Below are positions 40,642 to 50,992 of a DNA stretch of 64,000 bases, piece by piece. The notes under the pieces were generated by a model, which worked only from the letters and a program-made list of their open reading frames with translations, ran no database searches and was not told the origin of the DNA. The DNA is taken from NCBI RefSeq assembly GCF_001012815.1, contig NZ_JYJP01000055.1, positions 60,817 through 124,816 on the forward strand, given 5' to 3'. Origin of the DNA: Vibrio mexicanus (GTDB taxonomy: Bacteria; Pseudomonadota; Gammaproteobacteria; Enterobacterales; Vibrionaceae). The first letter of the stretch is position 1; every line of letters begins with the position of its first letter. The position numbers were made by a program, and so were the translations under genes.

Positions 40642-40843
40642 CTTGGTCGGCACTTTTATGCAATATGTATGGTATTAATGCTCAATAAGTGTGATGCCAA
40701 ACGATTTTATCTGCAATGTGTGTATTGGTGACATATAAAGGTGAGACATCTATCACTCTTTGTTGAGCTCTGCTTCGTTATGGTTACTCAGTACCCCAAA
40801 AACGAATTATGAGCCACAATTGGCCAACCAACAGGAGTTATCT

Positions 40844-41602
40844 ATGTCTGACGCGGTTTTTCACTTAGGTGTTACTGAATCTGATTTAAACGGTGCAACG
40901 CTGGCAATCATTCCAGGTGATCCGGCACGAGTACAGAAGATCGCAGAGGAGATGGAAAATCCAGTCTTTCTAGCGAGCCATCGTGAGTACACACTTTACC
41001 GTGCTGAGTTAGATGGTCAGCCTGTAGTCGTATGTTCAACCGGTATCGGTGGCCCTTCAACCTCGATTGCTGTTGAAGAGTTAGCGCAGCTTGGCGTACG
41101 TACATTCCTACGCGTTGGTACCACTGGTGCAATTCAACCTCACGTTAATGTGGGCGATATGATTGTTTCTACTGGTTCGGTGCGTCTTGATGGCGCAAGC
41201 TTGCATTTTGCTCCAATGGAATTCCCTGCAGTGGCGGATTTTGATGTTGCGACAGCAATGAAAGCGGCAGTCGAAGAATCTGGTGCAGCAGTTCATATGG
41301 GTGTGACAGCCTCAAGTGATACTTTCTACCCTGGACAAGAGCGTTACGATACGTTCTCTGGCCGTGTTGTAAAACGCTTCCAAGGCTCAATGAAAGAGTG
41401 GCAAGACATGGGCGTGCTTAACTTTGAAATGGAATCAGCAACGCTACTGACCATGTGTGCAAGTTCTGGCTTAAAAGCTGGTTGTGTTGCGGGTGTTATC
41501 ATCAACCGTACGCAGAAAGAGATTCCTGATCACTCAACACTGAAAGAGACAGAAGCTCGCTCTATCAAAGTAGTGGTAGAAGCCGCACGTAAAATGCTTT
41601 AA
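40844..41602 (+). CDS. udp: Uridine phosphorylase
   Basis: Cleaves uridine with phosphate to uracil and ribose 1-phosphate in pyrimidine salvage; a hexamer. ATG 40844 follows AGGAG and gives 252 residues (E. coli 253). The family signature is [26 protein letters not shown], phosphate/ribose-site [10 protein letters not shown] and [11 protein letters not shown]. The protein is intact. The upstream in-frame extension to 40760 is not credible. Confidence 0.96.
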   Translation: MSDAVFHLGVTESDLNGATLAIIPGDPARVQKIAEEMENPVFLASHREYTLYRAELDGQPVVVCSTGIGGPSTSIAVEELAQLGVRTFLRVGTTGAIQPHVNVGDMIVSTGSVRLDGASLHFAPMEFPAVADFDVATAMKAAVEESGAAVHMGVTASSDTFYPGQERYDTFSGRVVKRFQGSMKEWQDMGVLNFEMESATLLTMCASSGLKAGCVAGVIINRTQKEIPDHSTLKETEARSIKVVVEAARKML

Positions 41603-41624
41603 CTCTACCAAGATTGATACTAAG

Positions 41625-41650
41625 AAGCCTCACATTGAACTGTGAGGCTT
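41625..41650 (+). terminator. Terminator of udp
   Basis: aagcctcaca/tgtgaggctt with a 6-nt loop and T run. Confidence 0.92.
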
Positions 41651-41720
41651 TTTTATTGCTTGGATTAATTTCTTTACTAGTTACGTGACACTAGCTACTT
41701 GGTATAGCTGGAGTGCGATA

Positions 41721-42935
41721 TCAGCCGATCAATCTGTCTTGTGCTTTGTGTTGATTGACGAGTACCGTTTGCGCGCGCTTGAAGAAGTTAAAGTCGGTCG
41801 CAGTTGCACTTGTGTAAGCGCCCATCATGCGTCCAATGACTAAATCTCCGTTGTTTAGCTTAGGCAACATGATATTTTCGGCAATCACATCAATGCTGTC
41901 GCAAGTTGGACCGGCTAGTACGCTCGGCAGTTCTGAGCCAGTTGGTAGCCTTTGCCCATCTTTACCCAATGTGCTGAGTGGGTATTTTGCATCATCGAAC
42001 ACCAAGCCACTGAAAGAACCGTAAATACCATCGTCTAGGTAGTACCAAGTTTGCCCATCACGCTCTGCTTGTCCCATTACTTCAGCGACACTGGTCATAG
42101 CTTGAGCGACAATAAAACGTCCCGGTTCAGCAATGACTTGAACGGTTTCAGGTAACTCGCTAAGTGCCTGATTGATCGGTTGGCAAAATAGCTCAATCGG
42201 CATGACCTGTGCGTTGTAGCTAACAGGGAAGCCGCCACCAATATCAAGCGTGCTCAAAGCTGGCAGATTCCGTTCAATCACTTGTTCCATCACATTGCGG
42301 CAAGTCTTGATTGCATCAACGTACTTTTGTGGGTTCATTGTCTGAGAACCTACATGGAACGAGAGACCCTTAATACGGATGTTCCAATCCTTCGCTTGAG
42401 CAATGATCTCTAGCGCTTGTTGCGGCGAGCAACCAAACTTCTTCGACAGATCAGCAAAAGCTTCGGAGTTACGAAAGCTTAGACGAACCAATAACTCGAC
42501 TTCATCGCGATAAGCAATAAACTTCTCTAGCTCGTTGATGTTGTCCACCACAAACACCTTGCACCCATAGGCTAACGCGTCACGAATATCACGATCGCGC
42601 TTTATTGGATGGGTGTGAATGGTACGTTCAGCAGGAACGCCTTGCTGTGCGACGAGTTCAACTTCTCCGCGGGTCGCCAAATCAAAACTTGCTCCTTCTG
42701 CCAGTAGCGTTTGTACAACAGCTGGGTGTGGCAAAGGCTTAAGCGCGAAGTGAAGCGTGACATTCGGCAGTGCACGGCTCAAAGCTTGATACTGTTGGCG
42801 AACCACATCGCAGTCGAGCAGAAGCAGTGGCGAGCCAAACTGCTCAACAGACGTTTGGATAAGTTGTGACTCTTGCGCAGACAGTGCGCCAGAAGAGTAA
42901 GATTGAAAATCAAGTACAGAGTGAGCGATAGCCAT
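41721..42935 (-). CDS. Type III PLP-dependent ornithine/lysine decarboxylase-like
   Basis: A 404-residue decarboxylase of the alanine-racemase fold, like eukaryotic ODC and the bifunctional Vibrio lysine/ornithine decarboxylase; it would make putrescine and/or cadaverine. The PLP lysine is in HFALKPLPHP; SFHVGSQT and LDIGGGFPVSY hold phosphate- and ring-binding residues; CDSIDVI near residue ~345 carries the catalytic Cys and Asp. ATG 42935 follows a GGAGA site; the in-frame extension to 43025 is ignored. Monocistronic. Substrate specificity is inferred, not visible. Confidence 0.88.
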   Translation of the reverse strand: MAIAHSVLDFQSYSSGALSAQESQLIQTSVEQFGSPLLLLDCDVVRQQYQALSRALPNVTLHFALKPLPHPAVVQTLLAEGASFDLATRGEVELVAQQGVPAERTIHTHPIKRDRDIRDALAYGCKVFVVDNINELEKFIAYRDEVELLVRLSFRNSEAFADLSKKFGCSPQQALEIIAQAKDWNIRIKGLSFHVGSQTMNPQKYVDAIKTCRNVMEQVIERNLPALSTLDIGGGFPVSYNAQVMPIELFCQPINQALSELPETVQVIAEPGRFIVAQAMTSVAEVMGQAERDGQTWYYLDDGIYGSFSGLVFDDAKYPLSTLGKDGQRLPTGSELPSVLAGPTCDSIDVIAENIMLPKLNNGDLVIGRMMGAYTSATATDFNFFKRAQTVLVNQHKAQDRLIG

Positions 42936-43219
42936 AGCCAATCTCCAACAAAGATAAGTCATGCATCGCTGTGTTTGAGTGATACATGGAGCGTCAAAAA
43001 AAGCGCGATGCGCAGTTAAAGTCACTCTTGGATAGTTGCTCTATCGCCTTGTCACAAAACGGCTGTGATGTACTCGGATTGGCTATCATCAAGAAGCGCG
43101 ATGATAGTAAAAGCATCATTTGCTCGATTCAATAGTTAATTCAGTAAAAGGAAGTTAATAATTTTTGTCGTCACGATAAACGTCATTTTATGCGGAATCT
43201 AACATTGGATTAGGGACGA
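42936..43219. other. Non-coding region upstream of the decarboxylase gene
   Basis: AT-rich with no credible gene. It should hold the decarboxylase promoter on the minus strand, but I see no clear consensus. Confidence 0.4.
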
Positions 43220-43255
43220 AACAGGGGCTAACAATCTGCAGTTAGCCCCTGTTTA
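43220..43255. terminator. Strong inverted-repeat terminator
   Basis: aaacaggggctaac/gttagcccctgttt, 14-bp stem. It lies 17 bases after the stop of the minus-strand gene at 43272. Confidence 0.88.
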
Positions 43256-43271
43256 GTAAACCGTTAACGCT

Positions 43272-44080
43272 TTAATTAGTCACTAAATTAGGTAGCGGTT
43301 GATACAGTTGCTTGGTCATGTCACATAAGATTTGATCGTAAGTTTGCGAAATCAATAATGAAATATCGCTGGTTAAATCGTAGAACTCTTCTTCACTTAA
43401 GATTTGGTCGTGGCTTGACGTTATTTCCGTGAGTGAGTGCATGGCTGTTGTACCCGCTGGTGAACCCATTGATAGAGGACAGACGAATGAGAGCTGATTT
43501 AGCTTTCGGATCATTTTGTCACAGTAGTAGTTAATGCGGGCGCGACTTTCAGGGCAATGGTAGTCCTGAATCGTGATTCTCAGTTGAGTAAGGACTTCCA
43601 TACTGTCGAGCACTTGCTGCCAATTCATATGGTATTCGTCACTGACTTCCGAGCGGCCAGATTCCACTAACCACGCAATGGCGATTTCATCCATCAAGAA
43701 CATGCAGTGGCGGACAATCTTCCCGTGCACGATCTGATTTCTGGCTACTGAATGTTCGGTCCAATTCTTGTGTAACGCCTTCATATTCAATTGGAAGATT
43801 CGATACATCGGCTTATTGTCATTGCAGCTATTGCCACTAACTGATTGGATTTGATCATCATGTTCTCAAACACCGTATCTAATGTTGATGTTGACTCTTT
43901 TTGCCCGCTTTGTAGTAACAGATGAGTTTGAGTTCGGTGCTGACGACAAAGCAACAGCAACTCTCTTAGCAAAACCAACATATCAAACTTACGTTGAAGT
44001 GAAGTGTGATGCTGTTTAGAGAACATAGATAAACCAATAAGAACGATAAACGCACATAGCAAAGAGATAAGTACTAGCAT
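43272..44080 (-). CDS. Unknown helical membrane-anchored protein (frame broken), possibly nitrate-sensing-like
   Basis: I do not recognise this gene. The corrected product is about 269 residues. ATG 44080 follows AAGGAG and starts an N-terminal membrane helix (MLVLISLLCAFIVLIGLSMF). The rest is all-helical and soluble: LRELLLLCRQHRTQTHLLLQSG, then RNQIVHGKIVRHCMFLMDEIAIAWLVES. The Arg/His pattern loosely recalls NIT-type sensor domains, a weak analogy. The two halves are in different frames; one added base near 43821 joins ...VAIAA to xNKPMYRIFQLNMK. Monocistronic, with its own strong terminator. Confidence 0.7.
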
Positions 44081-44412
44081 AACGAAACTCCTTTTATATA
44101 ACTCTAAAGGGGTAAAGCAGAAGCGATGCCAATATTTAAATTGCATAAAAACAATAACTTATGGTTTTGCGACTGTTTGGAGTGCTCGGGCAATGGGCAA
44201 GCTGCACCATATTGGGGAGGTAACATCCAGTTAAGTACTATTACAAACTTGTTTGAACTTGAGGTGCAACAATGAGTCAGTAGTGTGTGATATAAGAATT
44301 GTAAAACGCAGATAACCTTGAGTTAAAACAGGGTACAGCCTTTCTGTATACGCAACAATTCTGTGTACGAAAAAGTACACCGTTTTTTATTCCCCATTTT
44401 GTTGAGTGTGTC
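44081..44412. promoter_or_regulatory. Divergent region upstream of the RND efflux operon, with repeated operator-like motif
   Basis: No gene. TTCTGTATACG (44342) and TTCTGTGTACG (44359) are direct repeats 17 bp apart. The second forms an inverted repeat GTGTAC-gaaaaa-GTACAC (44363-44380) 33 bases before the start of the adaptor gene. It could be a repressor operator; no regulator gene is adjacent. Confidence 0.45.
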
Positions 44413-45575
44413 ATGAACTATAAACTGATTGCGAGAAGAGTCAGTCCATTACTTATTCTAGGTGCGTTTTTTGCTGCCTCTCAGGTGTTGATTGCTTCAA
44501 AAGAGGAGCCAAAACAAGCCGAAGTGGAAGAGCCGATCTTACGTGTCGAAGTGATGGAAGCTAAGCCGAAAACATTTCGCTTTTCTTTGGACTCTTATGG
44601 GTTTGTAGAACCCAAATATCAATCCAATATCGTCAGTGAAATTTCGGGCCGTGTGCTTTCTTTGTCGCCTCAGCTTCAAGTGGGGGACTGGTCAAAGAAG
44701 GAGAGGTGCTGATTACCATTGACGCCTCTGACTACCAAGCCGATTTAGAACAAGCCAAAGCCTCATTGGCGCAAGCAGCGGCGTCACTGGAAGAAGAACT
44801 CGCCAGAGCAGAAGTTGCGAAGCGGGACTGGGCGCATGTTGGGGAATCAAAAGCACCGAAACTGGGTTTGCGTGTACCACAAGTAAAGCGTGAAAAAGCG
44901 AATGTGAAGTTTGCTGAGGCCGCAGTAAAACGTGCCGAGCGAAACTTGGAGCGAACCGTGATTCGCGCGCCATTTGATGGCTTAGTGAATGCTCGTCATG
45001 CCAATCCAGGCGAATACCTGACTGTGGGTGCTCCGGTGGTCGATCTTTCTGATACCAGCACGGCGGAAGTCTCGCTACCTATCCCTAACGATGATTTGGC
45101 CTACCTGCCTTTCACTGATGACAATCCTCTCGATGTAACCCTTCATGCCCAAATCGCAGGCCAGTCTTATCAGTATCCGGCAAAAATCTATCGTACCGAA
45201 CGGGTTATTGACCGAAACTCACGCATGTTCAATTTGGTCGCGGATGTGGCCGACCCTTATTGCCTACAAAGTGGCGGTTGTGAGCAACCTTCGCTCAAAC
45301 TAGGCAGTTATGTAACGGCGAGCATTTGGGCGAATGAGATGGAGGATATCATTGTCCTACCGCGAAACTTAGTTCGTTCAGGTATGGCTTACGTGGTCAA
45401 AAATGACAATCAGCTTGAGCAAAGAACAATCAACATTATTCGACAAGATGAGAATTACGCGTATATCCACGCAAGCTTCGCTCAAGGTGAACAGATTGTA
45501 GTTACGCCTATTGCCCAGTATCAACCTAATCAAATTGTGACGGTTGCTGATGCTCCGGAGCAAGAAGATGAGTAA
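44413..45575 (+). CDS. RND efflux periplasmic adaptor (MFP) subunit (frame broken)
   Basis: Membrane-fusion protein linking an inner-membrane RND pump to an outer-membrane channel; 387 residues corrected. An N-terminal signal/anchor helix (about 10-28) leads to the lipoyl half-motifs (SNIVSEISGRV and, after the coiled coil, ERTVIRAPFDGLV). An Ala/Glu-rich helical hairpin spans about 105-170, followed by a beta-barrel. The frame breaks in the G5 run at 44682-44686; six G restore QVGGLVKEGEVLITIDASDY. It overlaps the pump gene by 8 nt. Likely a sequencing error. Confidence 0.9.
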
Positions 45576-48500
45576 GCAGCGCGGTATTATCGCTTGGTTT
45601 GCAAACAATCCGGTTGCAGCTAACTTGATCATGTGGATGCTGATTATTGGCGGAATCATCAGCGCAGCGACAGTTAATAAAGAAGTCTTCCCAACGATTG
45701 AAACCAACTTCGTTCAAGTCTCGGTTGCTTATCCGGGTGCAGCTCCTCAAGAGATTGAAGAGGGGATCAACATCAAAATCGAAGAGGCGATTAAAGATAT
45801 TCGCGGTATTAAGCAAGTCTCTTCAGTGGCCGCCGACAGCGTGGGAACCGTGACGGTAGAAGTGGCTTCGGGCTACAAACCTAAAGATATTCTTGACGAG
45901 ATAAAGCTTGAAGTTGACTCAATCTCCACCTTCCCCGATAGCATAGAAAACCCCAATATCTTTCAGATTAAGCCGAAAAACTTAGTCATGTTTGTTTCCA
46001 TCTATGGCGATCTAACCGATCACGAGATGAAAGAGCTGGCTAAGCAGACACGCGACGAGTTCACCTCGCTACCGGCTGTCTCTAGTGCCGATCTTATAGG
46101 GGCTTTGGATTATGAAATCGCGATAGAAGTTAGGGAACATCAGCTGCGTGAATTTGGTTTAACATTCACGGAAGTCGCCCAAGCGGTGCAGCGGTCATCG
46201 TTTGACCTGCCTGGCGGGTCGATTCGTGCTGATGACGGTAACATTCTGCTTAGAACCAAAGCTCAGGCCTACAGAGAGAGTGATTTCACCGATATAGTAG
46301 TATCAGCATATCCAGATGGCAGTCGAGTATTGCTGTCACAAGTTGCTGACATTAAAGACGGTTTCATCGATTGGGACAACTATGTGCGCTTTAATGGCTA
46401 TCCTGCCGCCATCATTCAAGTCAACAGCGTGGATAGCCAAGATGCTGTAAAAATTGCCCAGCAGGTCAATCAGTGGATTGAAGACAAGCAAGCGGAATTG
46501 CCATCGGGCATATTAATCGACAGTTGGCTTGACCTGACTCATTACCTCGATGGCCGACTGGATATGATGGTTGAGAACATCGTATTTGGTGCCATCTTGG
46601 TGTTCGCTATTTTAGCGCTCTTCTTGCATGTCAAACTGGCTTTTTGGGTCATGATGGGTTTGCCCGTCTGCTTCCTTGGGGCATTTTTCTTAATGCCTCA
46701 TCCACCGTTCGGTGTCACCTTAAACATGATCAGCTTGTTCGCGTTTATTTTGGTGCTGGGGATTGTCGTGGATGACGCGATTGTAACGGGTGAAAGCGCG
46801 GCGCAAGAGATTGAAAAAAATGGCCACTCAGTGGACAGCGTGGTGACTGGCGTTCGCAAAGTCGCAACGCCAGCGACATTTGGTGTGTTGACTACCATGG
46901 TCGCTTTCGTGCCAATGTTGCTCATTTCCGGACCGATGAAGAGCCTAAGTGAGGCTATCGCTTGGGTGGTGATCTTGTGTCTGGTGTTCTCGTTGATTGA
47001 GTCAAAACTCATTCTTCCAGCTCACTTGGCGCACATGAAGATTAAGCCGAATAATAATCCGAACCGCTTCGTTCGATTCAAGCAAGCCTTTAATGAACGA
47101 GTGAACCGATTTATTACCTCTCGCTATCGTCCATTTCTGGAGCGATGCATAAGGTACCGCTATAGCGTGTTGGCTGTCTTTGTTGGCGTTTTAATGCTTT
47201 CAGTGGCTTTGGTCATGAGTGGTAAAGTCCGTTGGGTGTTCTTTCCTGACATGCCTTCAGACTACATTCATGTGACGCTTGAAATGGAGCCGTCGTTCTC
47301 TGAGCAGCGCACGATAGAGACCGCTCAGGTAATAGAGAAAGCGATGTTGGAAATGGATCAGGCGGTATTTGAGGAGTATGGCTCAAAGGTAGTGGATCAC
47401 CATTTGGTCGTTAAATCATCAATGACCAACATTGAATTTTTTGTCGAACTGACCAAAGCAGAAGAGCGCGATATTAATGGCGTCGAAATTGCGGATAAAT
47501 GGCGAGCGGCTCTCCCTCCGTTGGTGGGTATCAATAAGCTGTCATTTGATGCGGGCGGCGGCGCTCAAACTAATACAGTGACGTTAGAACTTGTATCTGA
47601 TGACTTAGATAAGTTGACCGCAGCCTCTGAAGAGTTGAAGCAAAAGCTAACCCTCTACAACGGGCTTTACGATGTGTCAGATAACTTCTCATCGGGTTCG
47701 AGTGAAATACAATTGCAGATCAAGCCAGAAGCCGAAGCGCTTGGCTTAACCCTGTTTGATCTTGCTTCTCAGGTTCGTTATGGCTTCTTTGGCTATGAAG
47801 CGCAAAGGCTACTTCGCGACAAAGAGGAAGTGAAGGTCATGGTGCGTTACCCACGGGATGAAAGACGAAGCATTGGGCATTTGGAAAACATGCTGATTCG
47901 CACTCCGTCGGGAGAGCGAGTGCCGTTCTCAACGGTTGCTGACATTACCTTGGACGACTCATATTCATCAATCAACCGTAAAGACAATCGACGTGCGTTA
48001 ACGGTAGTGGCGAACGTGAACACCAATATCGCAGAGCCGAAGAAGGTTGTTGACGATATTATGGCAAACTTCGTTCCTGAGCTGACTGAAAAGTATGACG
48101 GTTTATCGGTGAAGTTAGGTGGGGCTAGCTTGGATGAACAAGAGTCGATGGTGTCTTTAGTCAAAGGTGCGTTGTTTGTATTACTGGCGGTTTACACACT
48201 TCTGGCTATTCCGCTCAAATCTTACGCGCAGCCGTTGATTATTATGTCGGTGATTCCATTCGGTATGGTGGGTGCTTTGTTTGGCCATTTATTCTTAGGG
48301 CTTTCAATGAGCATGCTGAGTATGACTGGCATTATCGCGCTAGGTGGCGTTGTGGTGAATGACTCTCTGGTGCTGGTGGACTACGTCAATCGTGCTCGCG
48401 CTGAAGGTAAAAGCATTCTTCAATCTGCCATTGAATCAGGCTGCTTCCGCTTCCGTGCGGTTGTACTGACGTCATTAACCACCTTCTTCGGTCTAGTGCC

Positions 48501-48684
48501 AATCATGTTAGAAACCAGCTTACAGGCGCAAGTGATGATCCCAATGGCGGTATCGCTGGCGTTCGGTATTTTGTTCTCGACCGTAGTCACTCTGTTGTTA
48601 GTGCCGATCTTATACTTGGTTCTTAATGATATTAAGCAAGGCAGTCTAAGACTCTACCGCTGGTGGTGGCAGCCCCAGACTTAA
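45568..48684 (+). CDS. RND efflux transporter permease subunit
   Basis: Proton-driven efflux pump of the AcrB/HAE superfamily, 1038 residues from ATG 45568 (MSKQRGIIAWFANNPVAANLIM). It has twelve membrane helices with two large periplasmic loops after helices 1 and 7. The proton-relay Asp-Asp is in GIVVDDAIVTGES (helix 4), and the Lys-containing partner region is in GIIALGGVVVNDSLVLVDYVNRAR (helix 10). YPGAAPQEIEEGI is the porter-domain start. It overlaps the adaptor gene; no outer-membrane channel gene follows, so TolC or another channel is likely shared. Substrate unknown; intact. Confidence 0.92.
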   Translation: MSKQRGIIAWFANNPVAANLIMWMLIIGGIISAATVNKEVFPTIETNFVQVSVAYPGAAPQEIEEGINIKIEEAIKDIRGIKQVSSVAADSVGTVTVEVASGYKPKDILDEIKLEVDSISTFPDSIENPNIFQIKPKNLVMFVSIYGDLTDHEMKELAKQTRDEFTSLPAVSSADLIGALDYEIAIEVREHQLREFGLTFTEVAQAVQRSSFDLPGGSIRADDGNILLRTKAQAYRESDFTDIVVSAYPDGSRVLLSQVADIKDGFIDWDNYVRFNGYPAAIIQVNSVDSQDAVKIAQQVNQWIEDKQAELPSGILIDSWLDLTHYLDGRLDMMVENIVFGAILVFAILALFLHVKLAFWVMMGLPVCFLGAFFLMPHPPFGVTLNMISLFAFILVLGIVVDDAIVTGESAAQEIEKNGHSVDSVVTGVRKVATPATFGVLTTMVAFVPMLLISGPMKSLSEAIAWVVILCLVFSLIESKLILPAHLAHMKIKPNNNPNRFVRFKQAFNERVNRFITSRYRPFLERCIRYRYSVLAVFVGVLMLSVALVMSGKVRWVFFPDMPSDYIHVTLEMEPSFSEQRTIETAQVIEKAMLEMDQAVFEEYGSKVVDHHLVVKSSMTNIEFFVELTKAEERDINGVEIADKWRAALPPLVGINKLSFDAGGGAQTNTVTLELVSDDLDKLTAASEELKQKLTLYNGLYDVSDNFSSGSSEIQLQIKPEAEALGLTLFDLASQVRYGFFGYEAQRLLRDKEEVKVMVRYPRDERRSIGHLENMLIRTPSGERVPFSTVADITLDDSYSSINRKDNRRALTVVANVNTNIAEPKKVVDDIMANFVPELTEKYDGLSVKLGGASLDEQESMVSLVKGALFVLLAVYTLLAIPLKSYAQPLIIMSVIPFGMVGALFGHLFLGLSMSMLSMTGIIALGGVVVNDSLVLVDYVNRARAEGKSILQSAIESGCFRFRAVVLTSLTTFFGLVPIMLETSLQAQVMIPMAVSLAFGILFSTVVTLLLVPILYLVLNDIKQGSLRLYRWWWQPQT

Positions 48685-48727
48685 TTATTAGGGATATAAG
48701 CCTAAGGGCTATATGCGAACCCATAAA

Positions 48728-48756
48728 AAAGCCCCGCTCATCTTGAGCGGGGCTTT
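48728..48756. terminator. Bidirectional terminator between RND pump and metG
   Basis: aaagccccgctca/tgagcggggcttt, 13-bp stem, 3-nt loop, A run before. Confidence 0.92.
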
Positions 48757-48778
48757 CTATTTATCAATGTAAATTGGA

Positions 48779-50838
48779 TTACATTACGCGCATACCAGGC
48801 TGTGCGCCTTCGTGCGGCTCAAGAATCCATAGGTCGCTTCCACCAGGGCCTGCAGCTAGGATCATGCCTTCAGACATGCCAAACTTCATCTTGCGAGGTT
48901 TTAGGTTGGCAACCATGACAGTTAGCTTGCCTTCTAGCTCTTCAGGTTTGTACGCAGACTTAATGCCTGAGAACACCTGACGAGTTTCACCGCCGATGTC
49001 TAATTGGAACTTAAGCAGTTTGTTTGCTTTTGGCACTTCTTCACAAGAGATGATGCGAGCAATACGCATATCAACTGCTGCGAAAGCGTCGAACTCAATC
49101 TCATCAGCGATTGGATCTTTGTCTAGCTCAGTTTGGCTTGCTTTGTTCTTTTCAGCTTCAGCCGCTTCTTTTGCTGCTTGCTCTGCCGCTGCATCTTCTT
49201 TAGATGCTTCAACCATAGCTTCAACCTTCTTAGGATCGATACGGTTGAATAGCGCCTTGAACTTAGTGATCTCGTGATCAGTCAGTGGAGCAGCAATGCC
49301 TTCCCAAGTCAGCTCTTGGTTTAGGAATGCTTCAGTACGCGCCGCCAATTCTGGCATGACTGGCTTCAGGTAAGTCATAAGAACGCGGAATAGGTTGATA
49401 CCTACTGAACAGATGTCTTGCAGTTCTTGGTCTTTACCTTCTTCCTTAGCAACAACCCACGGTGCTTTTTCATCAACGTATTGGTTTGCTTTATCAGCTA
49501 GCGCTGTAATTTCACGGATAGCTCGGCCAAATTCGCGAGTTTCGTAAAGCTCAGCGATACGGTCAGCAGCGTCTGCGAACTCTTTGTACAGCTCAGGCTC
49601 AGCGAACTCTGCAGAAAGCTTGCCTTCGAAACGCTTAGAGATGAAACCTGCGTTACGTGATGCTAGGTTAACAATCTTGTTTACAACGTCTGAGTTAACA
49701 CGCTGAGTGAAGTCTTCAAGGTTAAGGTCTAGATCATCGATACGGCTGTTGAGTTTCGCCGCGTAGTAGTAGCGTAGACACTCTGGATCTAGGTGATCGA
49801 GGTAAGTCGCAGCCTTGATGAATGTGCCTTTCGACTTAGACATCTTCGCACCGTTCACGGTGACATAGCCGTGCACGAATACGTTGTTTGGCTTGCGGAA
49901 ACCCGCGCTTCAAGCATTGCTGGCCAGAATAGAGAGTGGAAGTACACGATGTCTTTACCGATGAAGTGGTAAAGCTCCGTCGTGCTGTCTTTTTTCCAGT
50001 ACTCATCGAAATCTAGACCTTCTGTCTTGTTACACAGGTTCTTAAATGAAGCCATGTAGCCAACCGGTGCGTCTAGCCAAACGTAGAAGAATTTGTCTTT
50101 TTCACCTGGAATCTCGAAACCGAAGTAAGGTGCATCACGAGAGATATCCCATTGCTGTAGACCTGATTCAAACCACTCTTGCATCTTGTTTGCTGTTTCA
50201 GCTTGAAGAGAGCCAGAGCGAGTCCACTCTTTTAGCATGCTTTCAAACTGCGGCAGGTCGAAGAAGAAGTGCTCAGAGTCTTTCATCACAGGTGTTGCGC
50301 CAGACACTGCTGATTTAGGGTTGATCAGTTCAGTTGGGCTGTACGTCTCACCACAGTTGTCACAGTTGTCACCGTATTGGTCTTCTGACTTACACTTAGG
50401 ACACGTACCTTTTACGAAACGATCCGGTAGGAACATCTCTTTTTCAGGGTCGAAGAGCTGAGAGATAGTACGGCTAGAAATGAAGCCGTTTTTCTTAAGC
50501 TCTAGGTAGATGTGTGAAGCCAGCTCACGGTTCTCTTCCGAGTGTGTGCTGTGGTAGTTGTCGAAGCTAATATCGAAGCCAGCGAAGTCTTTTTGATGCT
50601 CTTCGCTTACTGCAGCGATCATCTCTTCTGGCGTAATATCCATCTGTTGTGCTTTTAGCATGATTGGCGTGCCGTGAGCATCGTCAGCACAGATGAAGTT
50701 TACAGTGTTGCCGCGTAGGCGTTGGTAGCGAACCCAGATGTCGGCTTGAATGTGCTCAAGCATGTGACCTAGGTGAATCGAACCATTAGCGTACGGAAGG
50801 GCACAAGTTACCAGTAGTTTTCTTGGATCGTTTGCCAT
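48779..50838 (-). CDS. metG: Methionyl-tRNA synthetase (frame broken)
   Basis: Charges tRNA-Met; about 686 residues corrected, as expected of the long (EMAP-domain) form. The N-terminal Rossmann domain has the HIGH-type [10 protein letters not shown]. The connective domain has the zinc motif [17 protein letters not shown], and KMSKSKGTF is the second catalytic signature. The C-terminal EMAP/tRNA-binding domain is [14 protein letters not shown]... to the end. Reading CC for the C at 49908 restores [24 protein letters not shown]. An essential gene, so the break is surely an artefact. Divergent from mrp, as in E. coli. Confidence 0.95.
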
Positions 50839-50992
50839 ACTTAATAATCGCTTCTTAGGTGTATAAAAAATAGAGCGTAATACTACCTCATCAGGCTAGT
50901 GACTCCAAGGTGTCGACGATGGAATACCTTAGTTTTTTCGGGGTTCAGTGATTCCAGTGCAAATGGTACGATGGCGTCAATAAGGAGAAGCT

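Noticed and set aside
40650..40760. CRP site upstream of udp
   Set aside because: Only the left half (AAGTGTGATG) fits; the right arm is poor, so I do not call it.
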